The notes below the pieces were generated by a model, which saw only the letters and a program-made list of their open reading frames with translations, was not told the origin of the DNA and searched no databases. The position numbers were made by a program, and so were the translations under genes. From contig DCIQ01000034.1 of NCBI GenBank assembly GCA_002317435.1, forward strand, positions 1-11,893: a DNA stretch of 11,893 bases. Direction: 5' to 3'. Shown here piece by piece: positions 1-5,872 of this stretch. Source of the DNA: Bacteroidales bacterium UBA1722 (GTDB lineage Bacteria; Bacteroidota; Bacteroidia; Bacteroidales; UBA932). Within the stretch, counting starts at the first letter, position 1, and each line of letters opens with the position of its first letter.

Positions 1-223
1 TGTAAGTAGTACCGCTCATCCAATCCACATCCCATTCATAAGGCACGCCCAACAGATCAAAGAGAACAAGATCCCTGAGAGGTCGCGTGCTTGTTGAACA
101 ATCCGTCAACGGCAAATCCGACAATGTGGCATGACGCAAATCCGATTCATTATTATCCACTCTTTCGCAACCGCAGAACATATATAACAAAAGAAGTTCA
201 AGGATTCTAAACAACTGTCTCAT
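1..223 (-). CDS. N-terminal part of an unknown lipoprotein (runs off the window)
   Basis: An open frame of 74 codons starts with ATG at 223 (MRQLFRILELLLLYMFCGCE...) and has no stop before the window edge, so only the N-terminus is present. The start gives Arg2, a hydrophobic stretch (Leu/Ile/Phe/Tyr-rich, residues 5-16) and a Cys at 19 preceded by F-C-G. This is a plausible Bacteroidota type II signal peptide, so the product would be lipidated and sit in the cell envelope. The mature part begins with acidic, Asn-rich residues (ERVDNNESD), as is common after the lipid-carrying Cys. I do not recognise the rest, which includes LRDLVLFDLLGVPYEWDVDW. It follows the protease and its lipoprotein partner on the same strand after a 187-bp gap holding two inverted repeats. 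It may be a third member of that cassette, but the gap could also hold its own promoter. Confidence 0.6.
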   Translation of the reverse strand, partial: MRQLFRILELLLLYMFCGCERVDNNESDLRHATLSDLPLTDCSTSTRPLRDLVLFDLLGVPYEWDVDWMSGTTY

Positions 224-245
224 ACAAAATTCTTTTTATGGTTAA

Positions 246-285
246 TTCCATGTGCATCCACAACTTTTTGCAGACACACATGGAA
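246..285. repeat. Perfect 9-bp inverted repeat upstream of the partial lipoprotein gene
   Basis: Arms TTCCATGTG (246-254) and CACATGGAA (277-285) are exact inverse complements around a 22-nt loop. The structure lies 23 nt before the start codon of the lipoprotein gene that begins at 223. No T-run follows on either strand, so it is not a classical terminator. It could be an operator or a leader hairpin. Confidence 0.45.
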
Positions 286-347
286 CAGTTTACAACACTT
301 ATCTACTTGCGTAATTTAAGATATTTAACCAATACAAAGAGTACCGG

Positions 348-386
348 GAAGCATTTGACTGTACCAAAAATTTAGGCAAATGCTTC
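348..386. repeat. Perfect 10-bp inverted repeat downstream of the small lipoprotein gene
   Basis: Arms GAAGCATTTG (348-357) and CAAATGCTTC (377-386) pair perfectly around a 19-nt A/T-rich loop. On the minus strand it starts 24 nt after the stop codon of the lipoprotein gene (411), the place for a transcript-end hairpin. It lacks a downstream T-run, so it could be a 3'-stabilising or Rho-type end rather than an intrinsic terminator. Its geometry resembles the neighbouring 246-285 repeat, although the arm sequences differ. Confidence 0.45.
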
Positions 387-410
387 GAGAAAGTATTCGT
401 GGACACTATT

Positions 411-941
411 CTATTCATTCAACTTTAAATCTGAAACATCGAAGAGAAAGAAACCTGACGTAACAGAAAAATCTCTGTTGACGGTAGCGGCACCAGAAGA
501 GACAGATGTAACTACAATCGATGACCCGCCCAGCAAATCTTTTATTTCGGAAAGATAATACGTAACTCCAAATTCAATTGTGAAATCAACCTTAGGTGAT
601 TCGAATCTGACTGAAATCGTACACTTTCCATACGTTTTCTCATCGTTCCAAACTATATTGTCATAATCCGGATATGGCAGATGGAAGGAAACGCATCTAT
701 GCTCAACGCCTTTGGATGACACTGTTGATGGTTTAAATGAAATTTCCTTATAAATCGAAGGAAGGTCCGGGGCTGTTATCTTAAGGCGTTCGATATCTCC
801 CCAGTATCCCTCGGAATAGCATATTGACACATCAAGACTTTGGCTTGAGGCAACAGCCGGATGGTACTCAGATTCCGATTTTGTACAAGAAGCCAACCCC
901 AAAAAAACAACTGCAAAACTAATCGCGATTTGGTAATTCAT
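411..941 (-). CDS. Small lipoprotein overlapping the C10 protease gene; candidate protease inhibitor
   Basis: The protein has 176 residues from the ATG at 941. An ATG six codons upstream is possible, but the later one gives a compact type II signal peptide: MNYQ, a hydrophobic core, then LASC with the lipid-carrying Cys at residue 19. The mature part (about 158 residues) is rich in Ser, Thr, Val and aromatic residues in alternating patterns, which suggests a beta-rich fold. I see no catalytic motif and do not recognise the family. The gene overlaps the last 23 nt of the C10 protease gene, so the two are translationally linked. C10 proteases are known to be paired with cognate inhibitors: SpeB with Spi in Streptococcus, and Bacteroides C10 genes with small adjacent inhibitor genes. 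Position, size and lipidation therefore make an inhibitor the leading idea, but this is inference from context. A plain surface lipoprotein is the alternative. Confidence 0.7.
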   Translation of the reverse strand: MNYQIAISFAVVFLGLASCTKSESEYHPAVASSQSLDVSICYSEGYWGDIERLKITAPDLPSIYKEISFKPSTVSSKGVEHRCVSFHLPYPDYDNIVWNDEKTYGKCTISVRFESPKVDFTIEFGVTYYLSEIKDLLGGSSIVVTSVSSGAATVNRDFSVTSGFFLFDVSDLKLNE

Positions 942-2238
942 ATGTAGAAAGATTGACATACATCATTAGTCTGGATGATTTGGGAAGTGACGTATTGCTG
1001 GATGACCAATAGCCGTTATCTGTGGCAGTGTACCACCCGTTGCCTCCATTCACACCCCAACCCCAGTTCATATACAACATGTCTTCATATTCATACCAGT
1101 CGGAAATCGTAAACCACAAGAACTTCTTTATGACGTGATAACATTGCTCATAATAACCATCGCAGAACCAAATGTGTTGCAAAGCAGAATCTCCTAAAAG
1201 GATGCCTCTATTGAAAACAGTCTGCGATCCGAAATAATTATACCCTGTAAATCGCATATTTCTGTACAACACATCAAAATTATAATATTGGGCAGAGGCC
1301 TGAACATAACCCAATTTATGCAATCCAGTTTCAATGTTTGCTCGAGAGGCCCCGCTCCCGTAGCCTGGACCAATTCCCCAGCCATAATTGGGAATACTGT
1401 CGGCAATTTCACGCAACTTATATGCTACAGGTGGTGCATAAGATACATTCGAAAAATCATATAAGGCATCATAATAACCGAAACAAGGATTGGTATACTG
1501 CATATCGCCGGTAATACGATTGTGTGTGTCATACATAAGCATCCCAATTGAAATAGCCGGACAACCTATGCAAGCATTGTTCTCAGCACAATAATTGTAG
1601 CCACCTTCCTGACACCAGTATCTCAACTCCATTCCGGTATAAGGATAGATGGTACTTTTCCCTGAAGAATTTCCCCTGCGAGCTTTAGTGTCGATGTCAT
1701 CGGAGGAATTATATGGAATCACCTCGTATTCGTAATCGTCCTTGCCGAGGTCTTTCCACCTCTCATAATACTCCGAGGCAGTGTTAGACTCAAGCAATCC
1801 TTTCTTTATGCGGGTTTTATATTCCTCCAGAAAACCACTCACGGGGTTGTCTTTTTTGATTTTATCAAAATATAGTGAACCGACCGAGTTATAAGCAAGA
1901 ATTGGGAAATATGAATAATTAGCACCGACAAGCAAAAAACCTCCATCATCACAATAATTGAATGAGTACATTAAAGTATCACCATCCTCCACCAAACAGT
2001 CAATATTGTCCAAAATTCTTTCTTTTGGAGATTTTGTTTCTTCACTTGATTCTCCCAAAGGAGCATTCAAGAGTCGAATGGAATACAAATCCGCAAAAGC
2101 AGTTGCCTGTTTCAAAGACACTCTGCAAGTAGTGGGAGTGACACTTGTCTCAGGAGTTGTTGTCTCATCATAAACTTCTATCTTCGCGCATGAGGAGACT
2201 ATTGCAAGAAACACTATAAAGATATTTCCATTTTTCAT
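919..2238 (-). CDS. Family C10 cysteine protease (streptopain type), lipoprotein precursor
   Basis: The 439-residue protein has a short type II signal peptide (lipobox VSSC, Cys17), so it should be anchored in the envelope. Residues about 40-145 match a Spi/C10 propeptide: FNYCDDGGFLLVGAN, then PILAYNSVGSLYF, ending in FLEEY. The catalytic domain spans about 195-430. The nucleophile is predicted as Cys226 in IGCPAISIGMLMYD, the general base as His355 in QHIWFCDGYY, and the family NWGWG motif lies at 391-395 followed by NGGNGWY. The family makes zymogens that self-cleave and degrade host or bacterial proteins. The signature is intact, so I expect an active enzyme. It is unusually Cys-rich around the active site (209, 217, 223, 226, 252, 359, 366). 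The 3' end overlaps the next lipoprotein gene. The start codon lies only 13 bp from the end of a decayed insertion element, so its ancestral promoter has probably been displaced. Confidence 0.92.
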   Translation of the reverse strand: MKNGNIFIVFLAIVSSCAKIEVYDETTTPETSVTPTTCRVSLKQATAFADLYSIRLLNAPLGESSEETKSPKERILDNIDCLVEDGDTLMYSFNYCDDGGFLLVGANYSYFPILAYNSVGSLYFDKIKKDNPVSGFLEEYKTRIKKGLLESNTASEYYERWKDLGKDDYEYEVIPYNSSDDIDTKARRGNSSGKSTIYPYTGMELRYWCQEGGYNYCAENNACIGCPAISIGMLMYDTHNRITGDMQYTNPCFGYYDALYDFSNVSYAPPVAYKLREIADSIPNYGWGIGPGYGSGASRANIETGLHKLGYVQASAQYYNFDVLYRNMRFTGYNYFGSQTVFNRGILLGDSALQHIWFCDGYYEQCYHVIKKFLWFTISDWYEYEDMLYMNWGWGVNGGNGWYTATDNGYWSSSNTSLPKSSRLMMYVNLSTYELPNRD

Positions 2239-2251
2239 AATGATAGCATGT

Positions 2252-2839
2252 TGTCCACTAAAAGTTGTGGACGTAATTAAAAATCAAACAACGTGGGTTC
2301 ATAGAACCCGTCAAGTTCTTTGTCAATATTGAAGTTAGATTCGTTGAAGAGGTCTTCAAGAAGGATGGTATGGGTCAATGACCTAAAGAGCGTTGTAGAC
2401 CGAGGTTTTCAGCTTCATCTTGTGATGGACAATGGCAACCAAGCAGTATGAGATGATTGCGGTATAAATCTGGATACGGACTGCATTTTCGGAGTCTCCA
2501 AATCCGAGGAACTTAGCCTTACATCTATGCGCCTCCACAACGACAACCAAATCGCGCAAACTCTCCCTCCGGGAGAGTTACCCGAACATAAGGACTTTTA
2601 GCTGATTCCAGCATATAAAGCGCCTTATATAACTGTTACCATGATACTTACAAACGAGGTAATTGAACTTGTTCCGGTCCAGATGCGAAGCTAATTGGGC
2701 AAAAACAAACGATTGACTATGCATAACCATCTGATTTTCAAACAAAGCTACTATCGAGAACCGGCTTACGACCCTAACACCTCTTAACTATCTAATTATC
2801 AATATTTACAAAGACCTACATACAAATTTTCAGTGGACA
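2252..2839 (-). mobile_element. Internally deleted IS4-type insertion sequence (MITE-like relic)
   Basis: The relic is bounded by imperfect inverted repeats: TGTCCACTAAAAG at 2252-2264 and, read on the minus strand from 2839, TGTCCACTGAAAA. These match at 11 of 13 positions. Between them lies a transposase gene reduced to its N- and C-terminal ends. I see no clear target duplication outside the repeats, so the element is old or rearranged. At 588 bp it is far shorter than a complete element with a transposase of this family. The left end itself forms a small hairpin (GTCCAC 2253-2258, GTGGAC 2267-2272). The element sits 13 bp before the start codon of the C10 protease. Confidence 0.7.
2277..2730 (-). 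pseudogene. Broken IS4-superfamily transposase (DUF4372 type), core deleted
   Basis: Reading from the ATG at 2730 gives MVMHSQSFVFAQLASHLDRN..., then FICWNQLKVLMFG, the typical start of Bacteroidota IS4 transposases with a DUF4372 domain. A TAA at 2578-2580 replaces the Gln expected in FGQLS-RESLRDL; the frame then continues as LSRRESLRDLVVVVEAHR. Around 2494-2505 the protein jumps from the N-terminal KFLGFG directly to DSENAVRIQIYTAI, which belongs near the C-terminus, so most of the protein, including the DDE catalytic core, is missing. A one-base frameshift near 2384-2388 (NAL then RSLTHT) follows, and the remnant ends with GFYEPTLFDF and TAA. The three lesions (nonsense, deletion, frameshift) leave it dead. 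The reading comes from direct translation; the family assignment is from memory of conserved blocks. Confidence 0.85.
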
Positions 2840-2867
2840 CTAATGTAATGACAATTTTTCAAAAATG

Positions 2868-3056
2868 TCATATAATATAGTCGCCGCTGGGATTTAATTT
2901 TAATGATTGGCTGTTTTGGATTTCGAGACCAGTCAAAATAGAATTCTTCATTCCTGCACATGACCATGTGCCATTGCACCAACCAGCACCACGAATGCTC
3001 GCTAAAATTTTCTTCTCATAGAGTAGTCTTCTCTAAATTAGTTTTAGTGTTTTCAT
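2868..3056 (-). pseudogene. Damaged short peptide gene resembling a Bacteroidales GG-leader precursor
   Basis: From an ATG at 3056 the frame reads MKTLKLI and then a TAG (3033-3035). After it the same frame is open for 54 codons: YEKKILASIRGAGWCNG, TWSCAGMKNS, and an end LKLNPSGDYII before TGA at 2868. In another frame the region after the start reads NLEKTTL. MKTLKL-nLEKTTL-sEKK...IRGAG resembles the leaders of Bacteroidales double-glycine natural-product precursors, here with Gly-Ala before a core holding two Cys. Two small compensating deletions in the leader would explain the present sequence. There is no alternative ATG before Met 2951, so I call it a pseudogene. No modifying enzyme or peptidase-type ABC transporter is visible. 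A chance open frame is the alternative, so confidence is limited. Confidence 0.35.
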
Positions 3057-3157
3057 TTTTTTGAAATTTTGGAGTTAATTAATATTAAAATGGTAACGGC
3101 CGTCCATATTAGTTTACCATCTTATCTGCTCTCTACCCCTCTCTCCACAGGAAAGGG

Positions 3158-3195
3158 ACCGCTATCGCATATCCCGGGGATATGATCCAAGCGGT
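3158..3195. repeat. Long interrupted hairpin with 8-bp perfect core palindrome
   Basis: The core arms CATATCCC (3168-3175) and GGGATATG (3177-3184) meet almost without a loop. Outer arms ACCGCT (3158-3163) and AGCGGT (3190-3195) extend the stem across a small internal loop. It lies 25 nt downstream of the stop of the DUF3244-like relic, with no T-run on either strand. It could be a transcript-end hairpin of that dead gene or a protein-binding palindrome. Confidence 0.4.
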
Positions 3196-3220
3196 ACTTG
3201 TACAAATTACATGTTTTCTT

Positions 3221-3556
3221 CTATAACCACCCGGCACCATCATCATACATCTTCCGGAAAGGGGAATCATGAAGATTATCTCCAACTGTCAGCATTCCCA
3301 TAAAACATTGTCCGGAAGACAGGGAAATCAAAATCTGATATACACCGGAATGCGGCAATCGAAGAAAGCATGACATCGGCACTCTCTCTTGTGTCGAAAA
3401 CACTTCGCCACTACCTGTAAGTTCAATGATTTTGACATTAGCGACAGGACCGCGGCCACAACCTTCCGCAGCTATCGAAACTGACTCATAAACCGGAACA
3501 AATTTGGTTTGTGCAAATCTATGCAGTCCTAATCAAAGAAAACAGTATTTCTCCAT
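3221..3556 (-). pseudogene. DUF3244-like small secreted protein, stop codon in the signal peptide
   Basis: An ATG at 3556 begins MEKYCFL, a TGA follows at 3533-3535, and the same frame then stays open to the stop at 3221. It reads LGLHRFAQTKFVPVYESVS..., ANVKIIELTGSGEVFSTQE, and then HSGVYQILISLSSGQC and FMGMLTVGD. The RFAQT-VPV segment looks like the end of a signal peptide. The pattern VKI-x4-GEV, SGVYQI and GxLTV fits the beta-sandwich ending of the exported DUF3244 domain proteins of Bacteroides. The C-terminal tail of about 18 residues after TVGD is unusual for the family. Only a GTG at 3403 could restart translation, and it would omit the signal peptide, so I treat the gene as broken. 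The family call is by pattern memory, not alignment. Confidence 0.42.
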
Positions 3557-3707
3557 TTCAAGCATTACACAATATAATACTTAAGTCACTGATACACAAG
3601 TATATAATAATTATAGTGCAACAATGAAGAGATTCTTGAACACACCAATATAATATTGATAATCAACATTATACCCATTCACAAGACGCTTGTAATGATA
3701 TCGGCGG
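3557..3707. other. A/T-rich gap without a recognised gene
   Basis: This stretch between the end of the TPR protein gene and the DUF3244-like relic is very A/T-rich. It has stops in the frames I checked on the minus strand. I found no hairpin with a T-run and no convincing TTTG/TAnnTTTG promoter. The closest match is TATACTTG on the minus strand, which has one mismatch and no well-spaced upstream TTTG. Confidence 0.5.
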
Positions 3708-5375
3708 CTATTTGTCAGGATGCAGGAAGCAGGAGTACAGAAGTACATTCTCACTTTGGGAATTCAATATCTTCTTGACGAGCCTGGCTTTCTTTACACG
3801 CATGTTATTCGGTGTCTCGTTAAGAATTATAGCCCGTGTCGTCGCATCGAAACCGACGATGACATAACTTAAAAAGAGAAAATCAGATTCCTTGAACTCC
3901 GGAAAATCCAGACGAAGTTTCAGCATGATATCATCAAGTTCCCTGTTGATTCTGTCCTCAAATTCACTCTGCCGTTCCGCCCCTTGGTTGATTTCACGGA
4001 TTATCTCTGATGTCTTCTCCAAATATCTGTTCGCAGCCACCCTGCTGATATTTGTGTCGTTTCTGTAGTAATCAAAAAGATGACCGATTTCCGAAAACTG
4101 TCTCTGATATAATCGGGCATATACCCTCCTAAGTTCCATAAGGCTGGCTTCCGTTTCCTTTGATTTGTTCTCTACTTCCTTGTTCTCCAGCCGGGCCTGC
4201 CGCAACATTTCACTTGATTCTTCCGCGATTCCCAATATACGTTCGATTTCTTTCTCCAAATGCTCGCGTCTCGTTCTATAGAAAATAAATATGGCAACCA
4301 CCAGACCGAGCAGCAGTATCGAGAGGATTATCGAGAAATAAATGACATTCTTCCTTTTCTGAGAAGAGATTTCGGAATTAAGCCTGTACTGCTCCATCTG
4401 GGCCTTGAATAAAGACTGTGAAAGCTGTTGTCTCACAATGGTATCGGTCAGTCGCTTCTCTATACGTTCATATTTCAGTGCAAGTTCACTGTTTCCTTCT
4501 TCTTCCGCGATCTTCCCAAGCCAGAGACAGGAAGCTATACTTTCCCCATAAGAAGACAATTGGTTTATCATACTGTCCGCCATCCTCTTGTCCCCACATC
4601 TGTATAGAGTGTAGGCATATTCATACCAATTGCCCACTGACATCTCACTGCCATTTTTAATGCCGGTATCGAACAATCCGGAAATCTCTTCATAATCCGG
4701 TCTGTCTCCTTTAATCTTTAATTCTGCCCATTGGGGAAATGCGTGGACAAATGGCGGGGAAGCCAGGCAAAGTATAGATAACAGACTATCTGCCTTATGG
4801 TTATCACCATTGTTACTGTATGCCGTAGCAAGAGTCAGACAGGACTGCTGGATTCTATACAGGTCTCCATATCTCTTCCACAGGTCCAAGGCTTCCAGAC
4901 TATATTTAAGTTCTTCCTCCTTATTGTAGCATCGGTTGTAAGTATAACTGATATGTGCAGTTGACATTGCCTTCCAATATGTGGAACCGGCTTCGTCCCG
5001 GGACTCTTGAAAACTTATTATTGCCGCCGGATATTCCCCCGCCTCATAATGGATACGGCCGGAATAAAATAGAGAAGCGGCATAATGGTCTTCACTGTCA
5101 TGCTTCGCATACCAATCAACTGCCGGTTGAATCTCATTAATATCACATATGGACTCATTATTCTTATCCTTTGCCATCACGGTCAATAAGGAATACAGCG
5201 CCTTCTGCTTCCGCGTCCTCAGGCTGGCGGAATCCACCATATTCAAGGCGACAAGGGCAGAATCCGAACGTTCTTGTATGTAGGACTCTATGTCTCTAAG
5301 ACGGACATAGGAAGAATCGGTGCAGGCTGAAACGATCAGTGCGGCACTTATCAGGAGAACAGCTTGAGTTTTCAT
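3708..5375 (-). CDS. TPR/transmembrane/coiled-coil lipoprotein with degenerate HTH-like end
   Basis: I chose the ATG at 5375 (555 residues) because it gives a type II signal peptide: MKTQ, a hydrophobic core, then VSAC with Cys18. The frame extends upstream, but those codons would run through a palindrome in the leader. Residues about 30-310 form degenerate TPR helices (for example ASLFYSGRIHYEAGEYPAAI and LTLATAYSNNGDNHKADSLL). A single membrane helix lies at about 344-366 (VIYFSIILSILLLG...), followed by a charged coiled coil at about 367-420. The C-terminus (about 488-536: FPEFKESDFLFLSYVIVGFD, then LNETPNNMRVKKARLVKKI) resembles the LuxR-type helix-turn-helix of SusR-like Bacteroidales regulators. 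Such proteins are thought to sense an envelope cue and control neighbouring genes. A target among the downstream relics or the C10 locus is inference. No histidine kinase motifs are present. Confidence 0.85.
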   Translation of the reverse strand: MKTQAVLLISAALIVSACTDSSYVRLRDIESYIQERSDSALVALNMVDSASLRTRKQKALYSLLTVMAKDKNNESICDINEIQPAVDWYAKHDSEDHYAASLFYSGRIHYEAGEYPAAIISFQESRDEAGSTYWKAMSTAHISYTYNRCYNKEEELKYSLEALDLWKRYGDLYRIQQSCLTLATAYSNNGDNHKADSLLSILCLASPPFVHAFPQWAELKIKGDRPDYEEISGLFDTGIKNGSEMSVGNWYEYAYTLYRCGDKRMADSMINQLSSYGESIASCLWLGKIAEEEGNSELALKYERIEKRLTDTIVRQQLSQSLFKAQMEQYRLNSEISSQKRKNVIYFSIILSILLLGLVVAIFIFYRTRREHLEKEIERILGIAEESSEMLRQARLENKEVENKSKETEASLMELRRVYARLYQRQFSEIGHLFDYYRNDTNISRVAANRYLEKTSEIIREINQGAERQSEFEDRINRELDDIMLKLRLDFPEFKESDFLFLSYVIVGFDATTRAIILNETPNNMRVKKARLVKKILNSQSENVLLYSCFLHPDK

Positions 5376-5380
5376 GGTCC

Positions 5381-5408
5381 CGGTATATTTTATGCCCCTA
5401 ATATACCG
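5381..5408. promoter_or_regulatory. Perfect 9-bp palindrome in the leader of the TPR regulator
   Basis: Arms CGGTATATT (5381-5389) and AATATACCG (5400-5408) pair perfectly around a 10-nt loop. The structure ends 5 nt before the chosen start codon at 5375. In the minus-strand transcript the loop contains AGGGGC, so a folded hairpin could hide the ribosome entry region. As DNA it would suit a dimeric repressor, for instance in autoregulation. The function is inferred; the symmetry is seen. Confidence 0.5.
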
Positions 5409-5456
5409 AAAATGTGTATGGTAACAAATAATCCGACGGAATAGAATCATACGAAC

Positions 5457-5495
5457 AAAAAAAATCCCTGTCCACTTCTCCGTAGGCAGGGATTT
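5457..5495 (-). terminator. Intrinsic terminator of rpmE2
   Basis: On the minus strand the arms AAATCCCTG (5495-5487) and CAGGGATTT (5470-5462) form a 9-bp perfect stem. Pairing extends inward through CTAC and GTGG, including one G-T pair. A run of eight T (5464-5457) overlaps the stem foot and follows it. It begins 20 nt after the rpmE2 stop codon. This is a textbook Rho-independent terminator and isolates rpmE2 from the TPR gene downstream. Confidence 0.92.
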
Positions 5496-5515
5496 CTATG
5501 AATATCAGGGTTCCG

Positions 5516-5761
5516 TTATTTCTTTTTATAACGCTGATAGAATTTATCAACACGACCGGCGGTGTCGACGAGTTTCATCTTACCGGTGTAGAACGGGTGT
5601 GACGTATTGGAGATTTCGACCTTTACCAAAGGATAGGCGACTCCGTCGATATCGAGAGTCTCTTTGGTATTCACGCAGGAGCGGGTGATGAACACGTGCT
5701 CATTCGACATATCCTTGAAAGCTACAAGACGGTAGGATTCGGGATGTATACCTTTTTTCAT
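5516..5761 (-). CDS. rpmE2: 50S ribosomal protein L31, type B
   Basis: The 81-residue protein matches type B L31 from end to end: MKKGIHPESYRLVAF, a central YPLVKVEISNTSHPFYTGK, and VDTAGRVDKFYQRYKKK. It is a small protein of the large ribosomal subunit. The zinc-binding CxxC pair of type A L31 is absent and only one Cys (residue 29) remains, so this is the zinc-independent form. The length is normal for the family. The A-rich leader before the ATG has no strong Shine-Dalgarno sequence, as is usual in Bacteroidota. The gene has its own promoter and terminator and is therefore expressed independently of its neighbours. I see no obvious Zur-type palindrome in its promoter. Confidence 0.97.
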   Translation of the reverse strand: MKKGIHPESYRLVAFKDMSNEHVFITRSCVNTKETLDIDGVAYPLVKVEISNTSHPFYTGKMKLVDTAGRVDKFYQRYKKK

Positions 5762-5801
5762 GTTATTGATTATTTAAAACAGTTTGTTTCTTTTGGGACG
5801 G

Positions 5802-5833
5802 CAAAAGTATGCATTTATCTCTAAATGAACAAA
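5802..5833 (-). promoter_or_regulatory. Bacteroidota-type primary promoter of rpmE2
   Basis: On the minus strand the -33 element TTTG (5833-5830) is followed after exactly 20 nt by the -7 element TACTTTTG (5809-5802). Both match the known Bacteroides consensus TTTG-N19-21-TAnnTTTG perfectly. Transcription should start a few bases later, leaving a leader of roughly 35 nt before the rpmE2 ATG at 5761. Confidence 0.88.
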
Positions 5834-5872
5834 TTTTTCTGCCAAATGATGCCGCAGGACGCGGTGGCCCGG

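Noticed and set aside
2252..2272. Hairpin GTCCAC/GTGGAC as a terminator upstream of the protease
   Set aside because: It forms the end of the IS relic, has only 6-bp arms and no T-run.
2849..2870. TGACA-TTTTT/AAAAA-TGTCA hairpin as an intrinsic terminator
   Set aside because: The stem is almost all A-T with a bulge and practically no loop, and no T-run follows on the strand of the neighbouring gene.
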